Shown in pieces: positions 12,148 through 25,787 of a stretch of DNA of 64,000 nt (the stretch's first letter is position 1; each line of letters opens with the position of its first letter). This DNA is from Vanessa cardui (Eukaryota > Arthropoda > Insecta > Lepidoptera > Nymphalidae). The translations under genes and the position numbers were made by a program. Under the pieces are notes generated by a model that saw only the letters and a list, made by a program, of their open reading frames with translations, did not search any database and was not told where the DNA came from. The stretch is taken from NCBI RefSeq assembly GCF_905220365.1, contig NC_061129.1, forward strand, positions 5,952,803 to 6,016,802, read 5' to 3'.

Positions 12148-15100
12148 TAGTTTTTTGTGATTTGTCTTCCTTGTCATACTTTTGTGTGACGTGCTCATTT
12201 TTGATCAAGTCCGATAGCAAGTTGAAGTGCATCATGAGTTTATTTTTTATGCACATCTTGTTTTTTATTTTCTTGTACGAACTCGTACCTCGTGGCAAAC
12301 ATATTAAGGAAAAAAGTCTATGTCTAAAAATAAAAAGACTCGTGATAGCCTAATGGTTAAAAGATGTTAGTCTTAATCGATGGTTCCGATTTTTAACCCA
12401 AGTACCATTCAATTTTCATTTGTACTTATAGTCCGTTTCATATTCGGTGGTGAAAAAAAGCCGCCATAAGGAAACTTGCATATGACGGACAAAAGTCTGC
12501 CACGTTTCCCCAATCCGCATTCAGTCTGCATGATGAAAATTCTTAATCTCACCTTAGCGCAGCAGCGGGGCATTTACAGGCTGATTTTTTTTTTAATACC
12601 AATAGAAACAATAAATTGATATTTGATCGATCGTTAGATGACATTTTAAAAATACATTTAAATTGAAGTACTAAGTCTGTCTGTTCAGCAGTGCAAAATG
12701 TATACCAATTGTTTTCGTTCTGAGGGAGTTATAATTAACAAATCAAATAGATGTACCTAAACAAAACGGCAAGTGACCGAGTAGAGTTTTTTATTTGTTT
12801 ATTTATTATTTTTTATAACTTGTTACAACTGCGTAGGTATGTCTGTTATATGGATTATATTAACGTAAAGAACGTAAATAATTAATAAACATTTTAGTAT
12901 AAAATATTTAAAAATCTTGTAGCACTAGACGAATGTTTCAAATCAAATCGATTCATATTAATCTCATCATTAACAGCTTATAAGATGAACATATACTCCC
13001 CGTAGAGGTTAGTCCTCCTTAGTGACATTAATGAAGATAAATTTAATACTTAACATTAAATTGACTCCAATTGCTGTAATTTATATTGGAATAGAATAAG
13101 GATTTTGGTAATGCTTCGGGGCAGATTTGGTACGTTGCTGGCTGGAGCTGCCCCCTATCCTATAAATCACGAAAAATTTAATAACGTGACAAGTTATATT
13201 AAATACATGTTTTATGAGATGTGCTTTAAACTTTATGTACAGCTGGGCGATTCCGAAACCCATTTTTCGACTCCATATGTGGGATTTCTAATGAAAACTC
13301 TATTTGGCATTCAGCAAACTCGAATTAAATCTACACTAGCGCCGTTTTGTGAGATTGAAAGTAATACGAACTAGTTTCAGTGAGAACTGTATTATTTGAC
13401 ATTAATTGGCATTCTGTATCTCGATTTCGAAATTAAAAAATGAAACTAATCTCGGCTAAATACGTCAAATTAAAAGTAGATCAAAGGTGGCGGAAGGCTT
13501 AAGCGAAAACTTTAAATCTATGTGATCTATTAATAATGTATCTTCGGACCAAATAAAACTACCTTGGCATGATATTATCACTCGGAGAATGTATCCTAAC
13601 GTAAGCATACCTAAGTAGATCTTACTTTTAATCATTAAGAAAATGAAGTCATATTTATCTCGCATCTACGAATTACTAATAATTCATTGTCAATTAAGAA
13701 TTTAAGATCTAATAATATATAGAAAATTATCAAAAACCTTTAAGCTGTAAAGGCCTTGATCTGAGGTTTACAATTTTACACAGTTTTTCTTTAACATATA
13801 ATAATGCTGATTATTATATTAAGGGTATTAGTTCCTTCTAATTAACATATCAATTTATTATCATTCTATTTCAGGTGGATTGCATACATTTATATAAGAC
13901 TACAGCTAAGTCAATAATATCTTACTAGAAAATATATATACATATATAAATTATAGGTAAACAGATATAATTTATTACAACCAGATACCATACAAACTAA
14001 TGGTATAGATTTAAGAACAATAAGTAGATACTTGAATTGAATTTCAATTTCTTTTCTAATTTAAGAAGCTGGATTCCTGCATACTGTTGTGTCTAACACA
14101 TATTAGGATATTTAATAATAATAAAACAAAAAAATATTACATGTATTTCAAGTCAGTGGAATATACTAAATTTTAAAGGAAAAGACAAAATAAGAAATTC
14201 TGATAAAATACAACTAGTATATACATGAATAAGTGTGTTAATAAAAAAAATAGTATAGACATTGCAAATATTTTAACTATTTAATAAAATGAAGTGTTAT
14301 AAATTGTTAAATGTTAGATAATGTACACTATTCTATTAATGTTATTTATTATAAAAATAACTTATTAAATGAATATATTCCAATTAGGTATGTTTGTATT
14401 TCAATTATTTATTTAAATTAAGTGTAATGAATTATTAAATGTCAGTTACTTTACTAATCTAATTGTAATATTTTCTTATTTGAAGACCATTGTAATAAAC
14501 AGATACTGTAATGATAATAATTTATATTTCTATATGTACAAAAACAGTATTGCATAAATAATAAAACAACAAAATGTGTAAATTTTTTTAATGTTTCATA
14601 TTCAAATCCTAAATATGTTTTCCTCCCTCGTTAAAATATGGATCATTTTGTGTAGAAATGATAGAATCTATAGATGCTATTCCTGTATTATCACATGTTT
14701 TTCTGTCTAGCTGGTATGCTGTGAGCATCAATGGTATCACTAAAATAAATAAAATAGTATTAAAAACACATTAATCATATTATAAAGAAGCTGAAAAATA
14801 ACATACATATGTGAATTGTATTACATACTAAATTATATACATTATTTACTGAATGTCTGAACATTCGTCTGAATCAACCAAATTAGACTTAAATAATTAC
14901 TCAAACTAGTAGTTGTATATTACATTGTTTGTATATTATGTAGTATAACTTTTAGGAGTAGCACCATCAGGATGCTTTCTAATTAAGTTGAGAATTTATA
15001 ACTACAGTTAATATACATTATAGGCATTAGGCATATATTTAATGACCAGTGTTTATAACGTAAAAATTATATAATTAAATTTATGGGATTATTGTATTCC

Positions 15101-16708
15101 GAACATAGAAAATAAATAGGTATGTAGGTACTTACTTCATCATTAGAATTCCATAATAAATCTAAACGGTAGTGTTTAAAAGTAGTTACGGATAAACTTT
15201 CGATTCAATTAAATTCTTTGTTTAATAGCAATTTACTATATTTACTTGATATTTTATTATTAAATATTAATGTTAAACATTTATGTTGACATTTATACTT
15301 TTTTTGACAAAATTTTACGCAAAGGTAATCTGTCTTCAGCCAGATATTAATAAAATATTTCTGATTTTGCGTTATAAATTATTTTAAACTATAAAATAAA
15401 TTATTTATAATATATTTAGCATGAATCATGACGTCATTTATTTTTCAAATCATTAGTTTATTAGAAATTTCTAATCGGGAATGTTTTTTAAAAAATCGGT
15501 AATTGAAGTGTTTGCACTAGCATCTCGCTTCACAGTTTTCGCTTCACATGATTTGACTTATCGTTGCGGAATACCAAATATTTTTCCATTCAAGGTCGTT
15601 TCGATATGAGTTAAGAAATGAAAACTGTTTCAAATCCTAATGTGGTTTTTGCAGAATCGCACGGAGGTGGTTTAGTCAGATCATAATTAATGATGACGTG
15701 ACGTCTATCAGACGGTTATTTAAAACCGAAATGAGTTCTTTATTTCTATTAAAAATCATATGATTTAATTTCAATATACATTTACTAAGGCAGTGTAAAA
15801 AACAATAACATTTTCGTATGAGGTCAACATTTATTAGGTACTAATCCAAAAACTAATGTTTCGCTCTTTTTAAGAAAGCTTTCATTTTTTTACGACCGGA
15901 TGGTTTTAGTTCTAATTGTATTTGGATTTTTATACTTTGTGCAAATCTGTAAAAGTTTTTGGTTTAACAATTGTATTAATCATCGTCGTATCAAATGTTC
16001 AAGCCATAAAGATTCCGAGTCGTTGAATATTTTGGGTAGACGTCGAGGATTTTCAACAATATTGTGACTTCGCTCGACTCATAGATATTACATATATACT
16101 GTAATCTGGCTCGACTGATCAATCGTTCCGTTCGATCACGAAGCTACAGCGAAGGGCGCGGGGATAACGTCAGTCCCTAAAGGTTAAGCGCATTTTTGAG
16201 CTATTGATTCGTCAGAGCAATTGCTGCAAATTACTAAAACCATGGTCCTTTAAAATTTTTCCAAATCTAGGCCCGGTTTTTCTGGGCCTATGAGGATATC
16301 AGCCGTTAGTAATGTGGAGGAATCAACGTGATTATGTTAATTTCCGTAGGTGTTTATAAAATAATAAAATAAAACAGGAAAAAGATCGAAACAAATATGG
16401 AAGCATGTTATCTCAACTTTTATTAATGTGTAAATATCAATATATCATTTATTCTGTCCTTTTGACTAATAAAATAAATGAGTCGGTACAATGATATTTT
16501 TATTTTTATGTGAGTTAAAATTAGTTAATTATAAGATAAGCTTGCTTTTAAATCCATGATTGATAATACTTAATTATTTATTACGCGATGTTTTTTTTCG
16601 ATAAATAATAATCAGATTTGTATCTGTGGATTGTTATTAGGATATTCGTACACAATATATCCGTATAATAATTGCGTTTACTTTTGTTTCAAACTATCAT
16701 CATCATTA
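12148..16708. other. Gene-poor AT-rich stretch
   Basis: Apart from the decayed SINE at 12335 and a doubtful 43-codon minus-strand exon at 14609-14739, no coding signal is seen. Short ORFs here fall in different frames, lack splice context and resemble no family known to me. Confidence 0.5.
12335..12592 (+). repeat. Decayed tRNA-derived SINE copy
   Basis: The same body landmarks as the SINE at 6840 are recognisable in order: gatagcctaatggtta (A box), atggttccgat, ggtggtgaaaaaaagc, aaacttgcatatgac, ctgccacgtttcccc and agcgcagcagcggggcattt with a T-rich tail. Many substitutions and small gaps show that it is old. Confidence 0.6.
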
Positions 16709-16963
16709 TCATTACGTAGTATAAAACAAAGTCGCTTACCGCTGTCTGTTCCTATTTTTTAGTGATTAAGTGATATTTTTTATAAATAGATTGATTAAAA
16801 AGGCAGGTTCATATATATAATACATGCACAATATGAGAATGACCGAAAAACGAAAGAAAGAAAATTGTAACACATTCTATACTGTAGAATTTTGTATCAG
16901 TATATTTCCGCAATATATTCTGTATCAGTATTGCAACTGTGCGAAGCCGTGGCTTGTCGCTAG
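16709..16963 (+). mobile_element. Non-autonomous Helitron (copy 1)
   Basis: Begins TCATTACGTAGTATAAAAC and ends TCGCTAG, sitting between A (16708) and T (16964) as Helitrons do. Start and end sequences match the copies at 25788 and 42681 while the interiors diverge. A GC-rich potential stem (gtgcgaagccgtgg) precedes the CTAG terminus. There is no ORF. Confidence 0.7.
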
Positions 16964-17117
16964 TTAGGTACTTATATATGTAAGAATTTTATATCAAGTT
17001 AGATGTCTGCCAATAAATAATTCATATTTTAAAATATAGTATAATAAACATTTATTTATTTAATGACTTAGTTTATTAAGAATAAAAATAAATTTTACAT
17101 TCTCCTATAAAGTTAAA

Positions 17118-17400
17118 GTAAAGTAACAGCCTGTAAAGCTTCCTTGTAAAGCTTTGCTTTTAGATTTGAGGAGAAGGTTTGGAGTTCAATCCTCCACGCT
17201 GCTCCAATGCTGGATTCACACGTGGTAGAGTTAAATTGAAATTAGACAGTTACAGGTTTCCTTACGGCGTTTTCCTTCACGCCGAACCCGAGATGACCTA
17301 TAAAAACAAATGTCATGTACTTTAGTAATACTAGCGCGGGTTTGAAGTTTTGAACTCAGGATCATTGGTGAAGATGTATGCGTTCTTACCACTGTGCAAA
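17118..17400 (-). repeat. SINE copy, reverse orientation
   Basis: Read on the minus strand it shows the landmarks of the 6840 SINE: the tRNA-like head near 17400, the gaaggaaaacgccgtaagg body near 17265, and the 3' end acaggctgttactt at 17118. Moderately diverged. Confidence 0.6.
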
Positions 17401-17764
17401 CTCGGACATATAAATACGTGCAAATGAATTACTTATTAAGTTAAATTGAGATTCCGTAAAATTGTATTTATTATTGATTTAATAACAACATCGGCTGTCC
17501 ATCAACAGCCACGTGAGGACTAAACATTGATCAACGCTCGTTCCATTACAATCACCATCGTGATGTTTGCTTGGACGTGCTACGCGAGTGATTATTATAA
17601 TTATATCATTGTTCTTGAATCAGTCATGTAAATTGCTTGCAGTCCCTCGTAACTTGACCTGCAGCGAAACTGTATGATCAGACTTATGTCTAAATTCTGA
17701 TTATTGTGATTTTATGTCATCGTTTGTTTTATTAATTAATTTTCATAGCATAGGAATGCGGATT

Positions 17765-17985
17765 GCCAAATATGGCAGCTGTAGGTCAACATTGTCCCGA
17801 GACATTGACGACGTAAAAGAACCAGTCCTTACATCGCCCATGTGCCATCGACCTTAGGAACTAAGTATTAAGATGTTATATCCCTCATGGCTGTGGTTAT
17901 ACTGGCTCGTTTATCCTTCAAATATGTTCCAGACATACCACTAAGTATTGCTGTTTGGCTTGTACAAATCCCTGCCATCAAGTAA
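17765..17985 (-). repeat. Family-B retroposon fragment, reverse orientation
   Basis: On the minus strand it has aacatcttaatacttagttcc followed by a partial match to the caaggttggtggcccattg block of the 7568 copy, and aatactgttt-type motifs near 17950. Strongly diverged. Confidence 0.45.
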
Positions 17986-18459
17986 CCGTACGTTATTAAC
18001 GAAAACTTGGCACTTCATTGTCTTCGTAAAGTATAATACCTATTGTTAGAATGTTTTGTTGTGTCACTTGTACATTATTTAAATATAATTAATTGTGTAC
18101 GTATCTTCTTTACAGACATTTGCCTGTATTTTTTATGATCTGCTTTTTTCTTGGAATCTGACGTGTTAAAAATTACACAATGACTGCAAACTGACCTACA
18201 CGATTCAGTACAATACAATAGGCTTTTTTAACGATCGATTATTCTTCAGAAGTTTATTATACGACAGATTAATAGAAATCAATATCTGAATATTAATTTA
18301 AATCGAGAAATTGTCTATTTACATTTTACATTATTGCTATTCAATTAAACTTGAGTGAAAATCAAAATAATCTTGGAATAGTCATTTGTCGCTGAGTTAG
18401 AAGTTCTTTTAAGGTAAATAGAACTCTAGTAGCATGAGCATAAAACGTTAAATGAAGCA

Positions 18460-18799
18460 TGAATGTTCATTTTCTGCACCGTAACCCACAATACAATAAT
18501 CAAAGACTTTCGAATGAACGTCTTTCAGAGTTCAAGTCTGTTTTCTACATTGGTGAGATGTGTTGTCTGTATCCCACGAATTGTTATCAAGCACACAATC
18601 ACCATGTACCCCACCGGGCTCCGTGTTCCGTTCGGCTCTCGACTATCGGCTGCCTGCCACACAGTTCGTATCACGCGTCGCTGCCGAGAGTGCACGCATA
18701 CAAAATCGAAAATTAACGTCGTCGCTGTACGCGTAACTTAACACGAATAGCTCAAATTAGGATTTTATGAAAGTTTGAATTTCGAAAATAATATTAAGG
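18460..18799 (+). other. GC-richer island, candidate distant 5' exon/promoter
   Basis: In a region of about 25-30% GC, this interval is clearly GC-richer (for example around 18610-18730, with many CpGs) and two overlapping ORFs of 85 and 92 codons run through it. It ends in a strong donor, AAGG|GTAAGTG (exon end 18799). With no acceptor seen, it would be a first exon on the plus strand. It could belong to the FATP gene that starts coding at 36141, but nothing in the sequence proves that link. Confidence 0.3.
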
Positions 18800-21000
18800 G
18801 TAAGTGTTTTATCTATTTTATTTTATCACATACTACACACAAACCTATAGATCAAAGAAAAAAAATCCTGAATTCATTTTTTTTTCTTAAATAATCGATA
18901 TTTATACAAAAATGAAAAATATATTAAATAATAGATGCATGTATTGCATTTATTATTAAGATTAATTTATAAGTATTTAATAGGTCTTATTTATAATTAA
19001 CTTTGACTAAACAGTATATGAAAAATAACTATAAAAGTCCTGTATGAAAATATAGGTAATATTATTGATGTTACCTATATTTGATTATTTAAAATTTTCG
19101 TAATCAATAAACTTATATTTGAAACAAAATAAAATTAAACTTCTGAAACAAAACGTACTGGCAATAGCACGCGTGCAAAACGCTGCTCTTAACGTACGAC
19201 AATTTAGTGAAAATGCACTATTAATTTATACTTACTTACTAAATTATTAAGTCATATATTATTGTTTATAATATAATTTATAATACAGTTTGAAAAATAT
19301 CGGCATCCGCTTCTGTAAACATTAAGAATATGGCGATCTTTATCTTGGAAAAATATCTTTTTACTTACGTTAATTAACAAAAGTTGATAACATTACAATA
19401 ATTTATATCGTATAAAATATACGGAAACAGATAAACAGACACACATACATAGTATATCGAAATTGTCAACTTGACTTAGTTTCATCCTAGTCGGATAAAA
19501 ATAAACATTAATATTGTAGGTAACTTATTTAAAACACAACCTATTTAGTATTTACAATACACAAGTCATTGACCTGTTGAAATAATTTCCTGCATTAACA
19601 GCCCTTCTAGTTTAGTAAAAACACAAAATATTGCTAGTAGGAACAACAACTTAGGTTACTGACTTCGTATGAGCTAACGATTAATATAGTAAATGATAAA
19701 ATATTTGATAGAGATAGAAAATGTTTTATTATATATTAAAGTGGCATTATATAACAGAAGTCACGTTTCTATTTTTTTTTTTATTTACATGTCTATTGGA
19801 TCGTTAGCCCAGTTACTAGTGATGGGTATAACTATTTCACTTGATCTATATTTCTGTAACTACTTTCTACTTTATCTAGTAAAGCTATTCCCACGTGACA
19901 AATATTTTTATTAACGTTTGTTCATTGATATGATTGTGCTTTCTTGTATAATTTATAATATATGTTATATTTTTCTATCTTCCAAATATTTTTAAAATAA
20001 ATAAAAGTTACTCAATTACCGTGAAGTTACTCAATATCTAATAAAGTATAAAATAAAATAACGTAGAAATGATAATTTTACAGATAAACAAAAAAAAAAT
20101 GAACAGTACAACTTAATTTTATTTCTTTAAGACATTTTATTAAAAAGGAATTGTGATTTATTATATCGTAGATATAGTACAATCTCAGTAGGTACTTAAG
20201 TACTTAGGAATTGATTGGGATTCTAATAATTCTTGCCTACATATTTACATAAATATCATCATATTTTATCGACGATATCACAGTTCATAATAATTACCTA
20301 ACATAATCTGTGATAAAAAATAAATAATTTATCTATTATCTGCGAAATTGCGAGTTTACGTATACCTTAGAGTAAGTCCATGCGGATGATTAATGGATAA
20401 GATTACGATACTAATTACTTTTTGTAAGCGCTGTGTACAATTATATTTTATTCGTCAACTTCGAGATCTAATATGCACGAGTCGCATTGTTTACTCTTTA
20501 ACAGCGAAACGCTGGTTTATTCCCGGCTTTTCAAGTCGGTATATTTTCTATTCAAAACCGGTCGTAGTGTTAAATGCTTCTGTATGGAAGAAGGAATTTA
20601 ATTTGAATTGATTGAAAAAGAAGTTCAATCTTATTAAAAATATTTTGTATTTCTTTTCTAGATGATTGTTCAAGGTATTTGAGAATTCCTTTCATACTGG
20701 TCACGCATATTGACAATTATTATTATTATCCTTACTGTGATCGAATTTTGAAAATACTGTGTGTGTTGTATTTATTGGTTTGTCAAGCAGGGACAAAACA
20801 CGCACCTGATAATCAGACAGACTACTTCTTCCTCTCAGAAATATATACGGGAGCTAAATCTATTATTTATATATAAAAACTTTTTATGTATGTATGTTTT
20901 AATTTACGATGCGAGCAAGTACCAAACAGTTATTTTGTATTATTTATATATTGTATGTAATGTACCTATAACCGTTTTGTTTTTGCTAGCTCCTTAAATA
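18800..21000. other. AT-rich stretch without recognised features
   Basis: I see only AT-rich low-complexity sequence. The 60-80-codon ORFs (for example 19693-19914, 20761-20997) are hydrophobic, rich in Ile, Leu and Tyr as random AT-rich DNA would be, and have no family motifs. Confidence 0.5.
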
Positions 21001-22137
21001 TTCAATGTACATATATTACACCTTAGATTAATAATGACACCGATTAATCTTAGTAAGTCATGTACTAGAAGTTTTGCGCGGTTTCATCCGCGTTGAATAT
21101 TAATGCTCCGCCCCCGTGGGTCGCATTCTGTAACGTGATATCAATATAACCTTTCTCAATAAGTACGATATCAATATAGATATTTCTACTAGTATAGATA
21201 TCTTTAGTAAAGATATCTTTCTATAGTTTCGTACACTCGAATAGCTAATGAATATATTCGTTGCGTGGTACACTCAAGGCTACGATGACTGACAATGACG
21301 GATTCAATGGTACTATCGGGCTAGTAGCGATGGGACACTCATTACGTTTGCCATAACGGTACGGCAATGTCAGTCGTTACGATTAATGTTTGTAAATCAC
21401 CATTTGATACTACTTCGATATTGTGTACCACTTACCAGCGGCTACAAAATATGAATACAATACACAATACACTTGGTATAGGTCATTCACGAAATTGCGC
21501 ATCTTTACAATACTTCCGATACTTAATGAAAAATATATTGATGAATATATCAACAATATATTTTTGCGTTCCACTTGACATGATAAGATATCGTGGGTGA
21601 GATATAGCCAGTTAGTGCCGGTAGGTGCTAAAATTGTCTGAAAATAAGTCCTCCAAAAAATATACAATGTTTTCATTAGCACTTTTGTATTACATTATTA
21701 ACATTGCATATTATGATACCGCTAATCAACATAAACTGGTGTTGCAGTTTTTCCGTTTAAGTGGTTAGGAAGCCAGTAACAAGTTAGTAAACCATAGCTG
21801 GTTATTCAGGGAGGGTGTAATTTTTACAGCAAGTGTATTAGGCCGAACGAAGGTGACCACTTACCATCATTTTTCAGGTTGAATTTGAATACATATCTTC
21901 CTCAAATAAAATATTAAAATCGTTTTGTTCTCCATATTCAACCCTTATTTAATATCGATTATAAATTCTTGGTGGTCCCATTTAATATTTTTTGTAAAAT
22001 CTTAAATAATATACTTAACAATATTATAGTTTTAAATATATTTTCTTTTGGAAAATCTTTATTTTTCTTTTCTTTTCGGCATTTGCTATGTGATAATAAT
22101 TAATATTTATATTTTAAGAGTTATTATCAAGACACGC

Positions 22138-22345
22138 GGTAGCGTGTCAGCCAAGTTCAGGTTTTTGTATTGTTATGGAGGAGAGAGTCCTTCTGTACTG
22201 TGTGTTGACACCTAATTCACACCTAAAAGTGGGGTCTCAACTTTAATTGTAACTAGACTCGTAGCGTGTCAGCCATATTCAGGTAACAGAAATGGCGAGG
22301 AGAACCGTGTGTAATTTTACACGAACCACTTTTGGCCCCTCATTT
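22138..22345 (+). repeat. Diverged tandem duplication (about 123-bp unit)
   Basis: The string gtagcgtgtcagcca, followed by a one- or two-base difference and ttcaggt, occurs at about 22139 and about 22262. Weaker similarity continues after each, including a ggagga/gaggaga block and an acacg/acttttgg block. It may be a remnant of a transposon with sub-terminal repeats. Confidence 0.45.
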
Positions 22346-22589
22346 TATGTACAATTTGTGGAAGTATCATTTCTATATTAAGCAGCATTTTCGTTGCTTT
22401 GGGAAACGTGATCGTCATCTTAATTATTATTTCCTTTGTTCTCACGTTTTTTTTATTAATTTTCATTTAATATTATTGTATAATGTTGCCGGATAGCGGA
22501 CGCTACTGAGTCAGAATTGAATCAACGAATATGCATTGCAAAATTAAATGAGAAGGAATATTAAAATTATTTTTTTCTAGCTAGCTCGA

Positions 22590-22641
22590 AATTGATATGA
22601 GCGAACTTAATAACTTATTATTAAGCTCGCTCATATCAATT
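22590..22641. repeat. 24-bp-arm hairpin with 4-nt loop
   Basis: Arm 22590-22613 pairs with 22618-22641 around the loop ctta, with one mismatch in 24. The next base pairs outside fail quickly. Its identity is unknown: the end of a palindromic transposon, or a foldback. Confidence 0.65.
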
Positions 22642-22659
22642 TTGTTGTTCATTTGTTAG

Positions 22660-22800
22660 TAAGGTGTTGCGCAAGTCCCACTACTTTGTATTGTCGTGTT
22701 TCGGTCTGAAGAGCAAGTGAGCCAGAGTTACTAAAGGCTCAAGGGACGTAACTTCTTACTTTCGAAGGTTGTTAGAGCATTTGCGATGTATAGATCATAT
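22660..22800 (+). repeat. Family-B retroposon fragment
   Basis: Contains ttgtcgtgtttcggtctgaa, then gagcaagtgagccagagtta and aagggacgtaacttctta, matching the middle of the 7568 copy with moderate divergence; both ends are missing. Confidence 0.6.
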
Positions 22801-24945
22801 TTTTATAAATCAACGTTTCTGAAAGGTTTACACTCATTGTGGTATCTGGTAGGTACTCTTAGACAGGCAAATAGATACAAATTATAACAATAATGTATAG
22901 AAACAATAAGAAGATTTTTTATGATTATTAGTAAGGAATTAAAATATAATTGAACTGCATATGTATTATAAATAATATAACGCAAAAGTATAACTGCGAA
23001 CATTTATGTACATGATCTTTAATCTCGCATGCTTTTAATCACTCTGCAAGAAATTAATCTTTGTTCTGCTGCAATTATCTGCAGACCGTGTTAAGCAACA
23101 GTATTTTGTAATTTCTCATTGAAGAGACTGCACATCCCACTGACGATATTATACATACATATATATAATATACATACAAATTTATATATCATTTCCGTGT
23201 CAAAGTCCATTAATATCAAATACGTCACCACTCCATTTGTCTATATATATATTCGTAAGATGCATTGTTTTTATCATTACCAAAGCATTTTGGTAATTAC
23301 TCGTAAGTCGTGAATCCTTTGTCATTTTCAGCTCGAAGATGTTTTTTTTTATGGTAAATACACTTTTGTTTCCATTTGTTCTTCTTGGAAAAATATTTTT
23401 TTCCGTTTGTTTTTGACGTCATCATATAAGTGATATTCAACTTTGGTTAAATGCTTATATAAAATTACACTGCACTTAATTTCGTGACAAAATTAGATAA
23501 AAATGATAGAATAACAATATTTATTTTACTAAAATAATATTCTTTGTTAATTGTAGGTACTAATAGCGTCATCTCTTTTGTAATTTTATACATGTCATTT
23601 TTATGCTAAATGTACAAATGTTATCGTCTTAAAAATTGCAATAAAATAGATTGTGAAATCTACACTTATATCAATTTTTTAAATGTATTTATGCTTTATG
23701 ACGTGTTTTTGTAATTAAATTAATATAAGATAAACGTAGTTTTCGTTTGCAAAATCTGCACGACTTATCGATATTTTTAACTACTAAACAACTAATCGTG
23801 TAACATCTACAAAAACTATTAAATTTCTCAATAAATTTGAGAAATCATTTATTTTAATAATTGAATTTATTGTACATTTTAAATTCAGTTAAAACATTTA
23901 CTGTTGGTTACGCTTGTATTTCTACTTATATAATACTTATTGTCTGTTGAAATTGAAAAATGATTTCAAATTAAAATACGTTTAAACGGCATTATGAAAT
24001 GTTATGTACCTCCTCGGAGTTTCGAATTGGTAATACATTATTGGAAGCACACTTTTATACAAAGTTAATTTGTCTGACTATTTGACAAGAAAACAACAGA
24101 AATCTTTGGTTAAGAAAATGCAAAAGCTCTCTAATATTAATAGATTGGCAATCAGTTTCAGTTCTTCAGCATGAATAATGCGGTCAAAAATATAACACTG
24201 TTATTTGATGTTGATACGGCTCGGCTGGTGTATTTTTAGTCACTTCCACAGTATAATGTCCTATGACATTCTACTTTGTAATAATGAAGTCGATAATAGT
24301 ACAATCCGAAAGGCTATTGGTTCCTACAATTGATGACAGGACTTACATTGTATAAAGGTTGAAAACATACCATTACAAATAATTGTTATTAATTAGTTGT
24401 AAACTTCAATTGGAATAATAAATCCCAATGCGTATCAATTACCTTAAGGTTTTTTTTTTTAATAATTTAAACATTTTTTTAAAAAACATCGTGTAAACAT
24501 TTTAGTCATTTGTCACTCGTATAGTGATTGTATCTTTAATGAATTTTGTAATTAAAAAGCTTGGTGCTTAAAACCTTTTTGGAGGTTTGATTATATAGCT
24601 TCCATGCCAAAAGCGCATTTGTATACATATTTTATGTATTTCCTCATTAATGTTTTCAGTAAGTACAAGGTACTAAAATAACAACTATAGTAACACGGAA
24701 GAGGGCCGAGGGGTTCGGATAGTTCCAACACAACAGCGATAAAACTACTTATTATCTTAGTTATATTAATACGGTAATATTAAACGTCCAGTTTAGTTTC
24801 CTCAGATAACCTGTATTTTATTGGAGTTTCAAGTTTTTTTGCCGTTCATTAGTCAATGACAAGCATAAGTTGCAATTCTTCTTTTAATTTTCTTGTAAAC
24901 AATTATCAGACACTACTCGCGAGTTACCTCAAATACACAGATAAT

Positions 24946-25115
24946 CTATACATATAATAAAATTGGAGTGTTTGTTTGTAAAACCAAAATAACATTTTTT
25001 TACAAGTTTGTCTGTCTGTCTATTTGTGATCCTGCTAATCACTGAAACGGCCGGACTGATGTTGACAGAATTTTCACTGGCAGTTAACTGATATAATAAG
25101 GAGTAACTTAGGCCA
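24946..25115 (+). repeat. Dispersed repeat, family C
   Basis: The start atctatacatataataaaat followed by tggagtgt and a (gtct)n block (gtctgtctgtct) also occurs, in reverse orientation, at 39782-40027, where the same head is read on the minus strand. Repeats of this look are common at retroposon or non-autonomous element ends in Lepidoptera. Confidence 0.5.
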
Positions 25116-25787
25116 CAATTTTTTGTTAAGTTTTTTGTTAAATTACATAAAAAATAAACTATTCTTCTCCTTCCGTGGCAGATATATAGTGATGGTATAG
25201 TCATGATTGTGGCAATTATTATGCTGTAAACTCAAGGGTATCATGTAACACAGTGTATCCTATAACTATCCGTATAAAGCGGAATTCGTAATGGTTAAAT
25301 ATAGTTGGCTAATGGATGTCCACTAACTAATTACGTACAGCTATATAATGTACATAAATATGTGCAATATTTTGATATTTATATAAATACAATATTGGTT
25401 TGTATTGCAATTAACTTTCTACTACTTTAGTTTATAACGCTGTTAACTAGAAAGGCAATAATAAACCTGTAACAATTTCAGCATCCTGTGGATACTTTAA
25501 CTCCTTCCTACTTGTAGGTACAAATCTTTCACTTGCTCGCAAATGAAAGAGAAAGTCAGGCGCAAATAATCTGCAGCTTTCATTTTTGTTTTGATGTCGC
25601 TAAACGCGTGCATTATTGTAAAAACAGTAATTGAGTTTCATTTCGTAATAATAATTTATTAATAATAATTGTTTGTGATTTGCATTTTCTTTAATCTCAG
25701 ATAATATTTGTGATAAAGTAAATTATAATATAATCCCAACATAATATTTAATCGTAAGCGTTCTGGTTGATCTTGATTTTAAGGTCA

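Noticed and set aside
16020..16330. Slightly GC-richer patch with a small ggcccggtttttctgggcc hairpin, as a gene or terminator
   Set aside because: No ORF, no convincing splice site and no link to a gene; too weak to annotate.
18459..18741. Overlapping 85- and 92-codon ORFs as protein-coding genes
   Set aside because: Neither frame has recognisable motifs and both sit in a short GC-richer island better explained as a 5' UTR exon or promoter.
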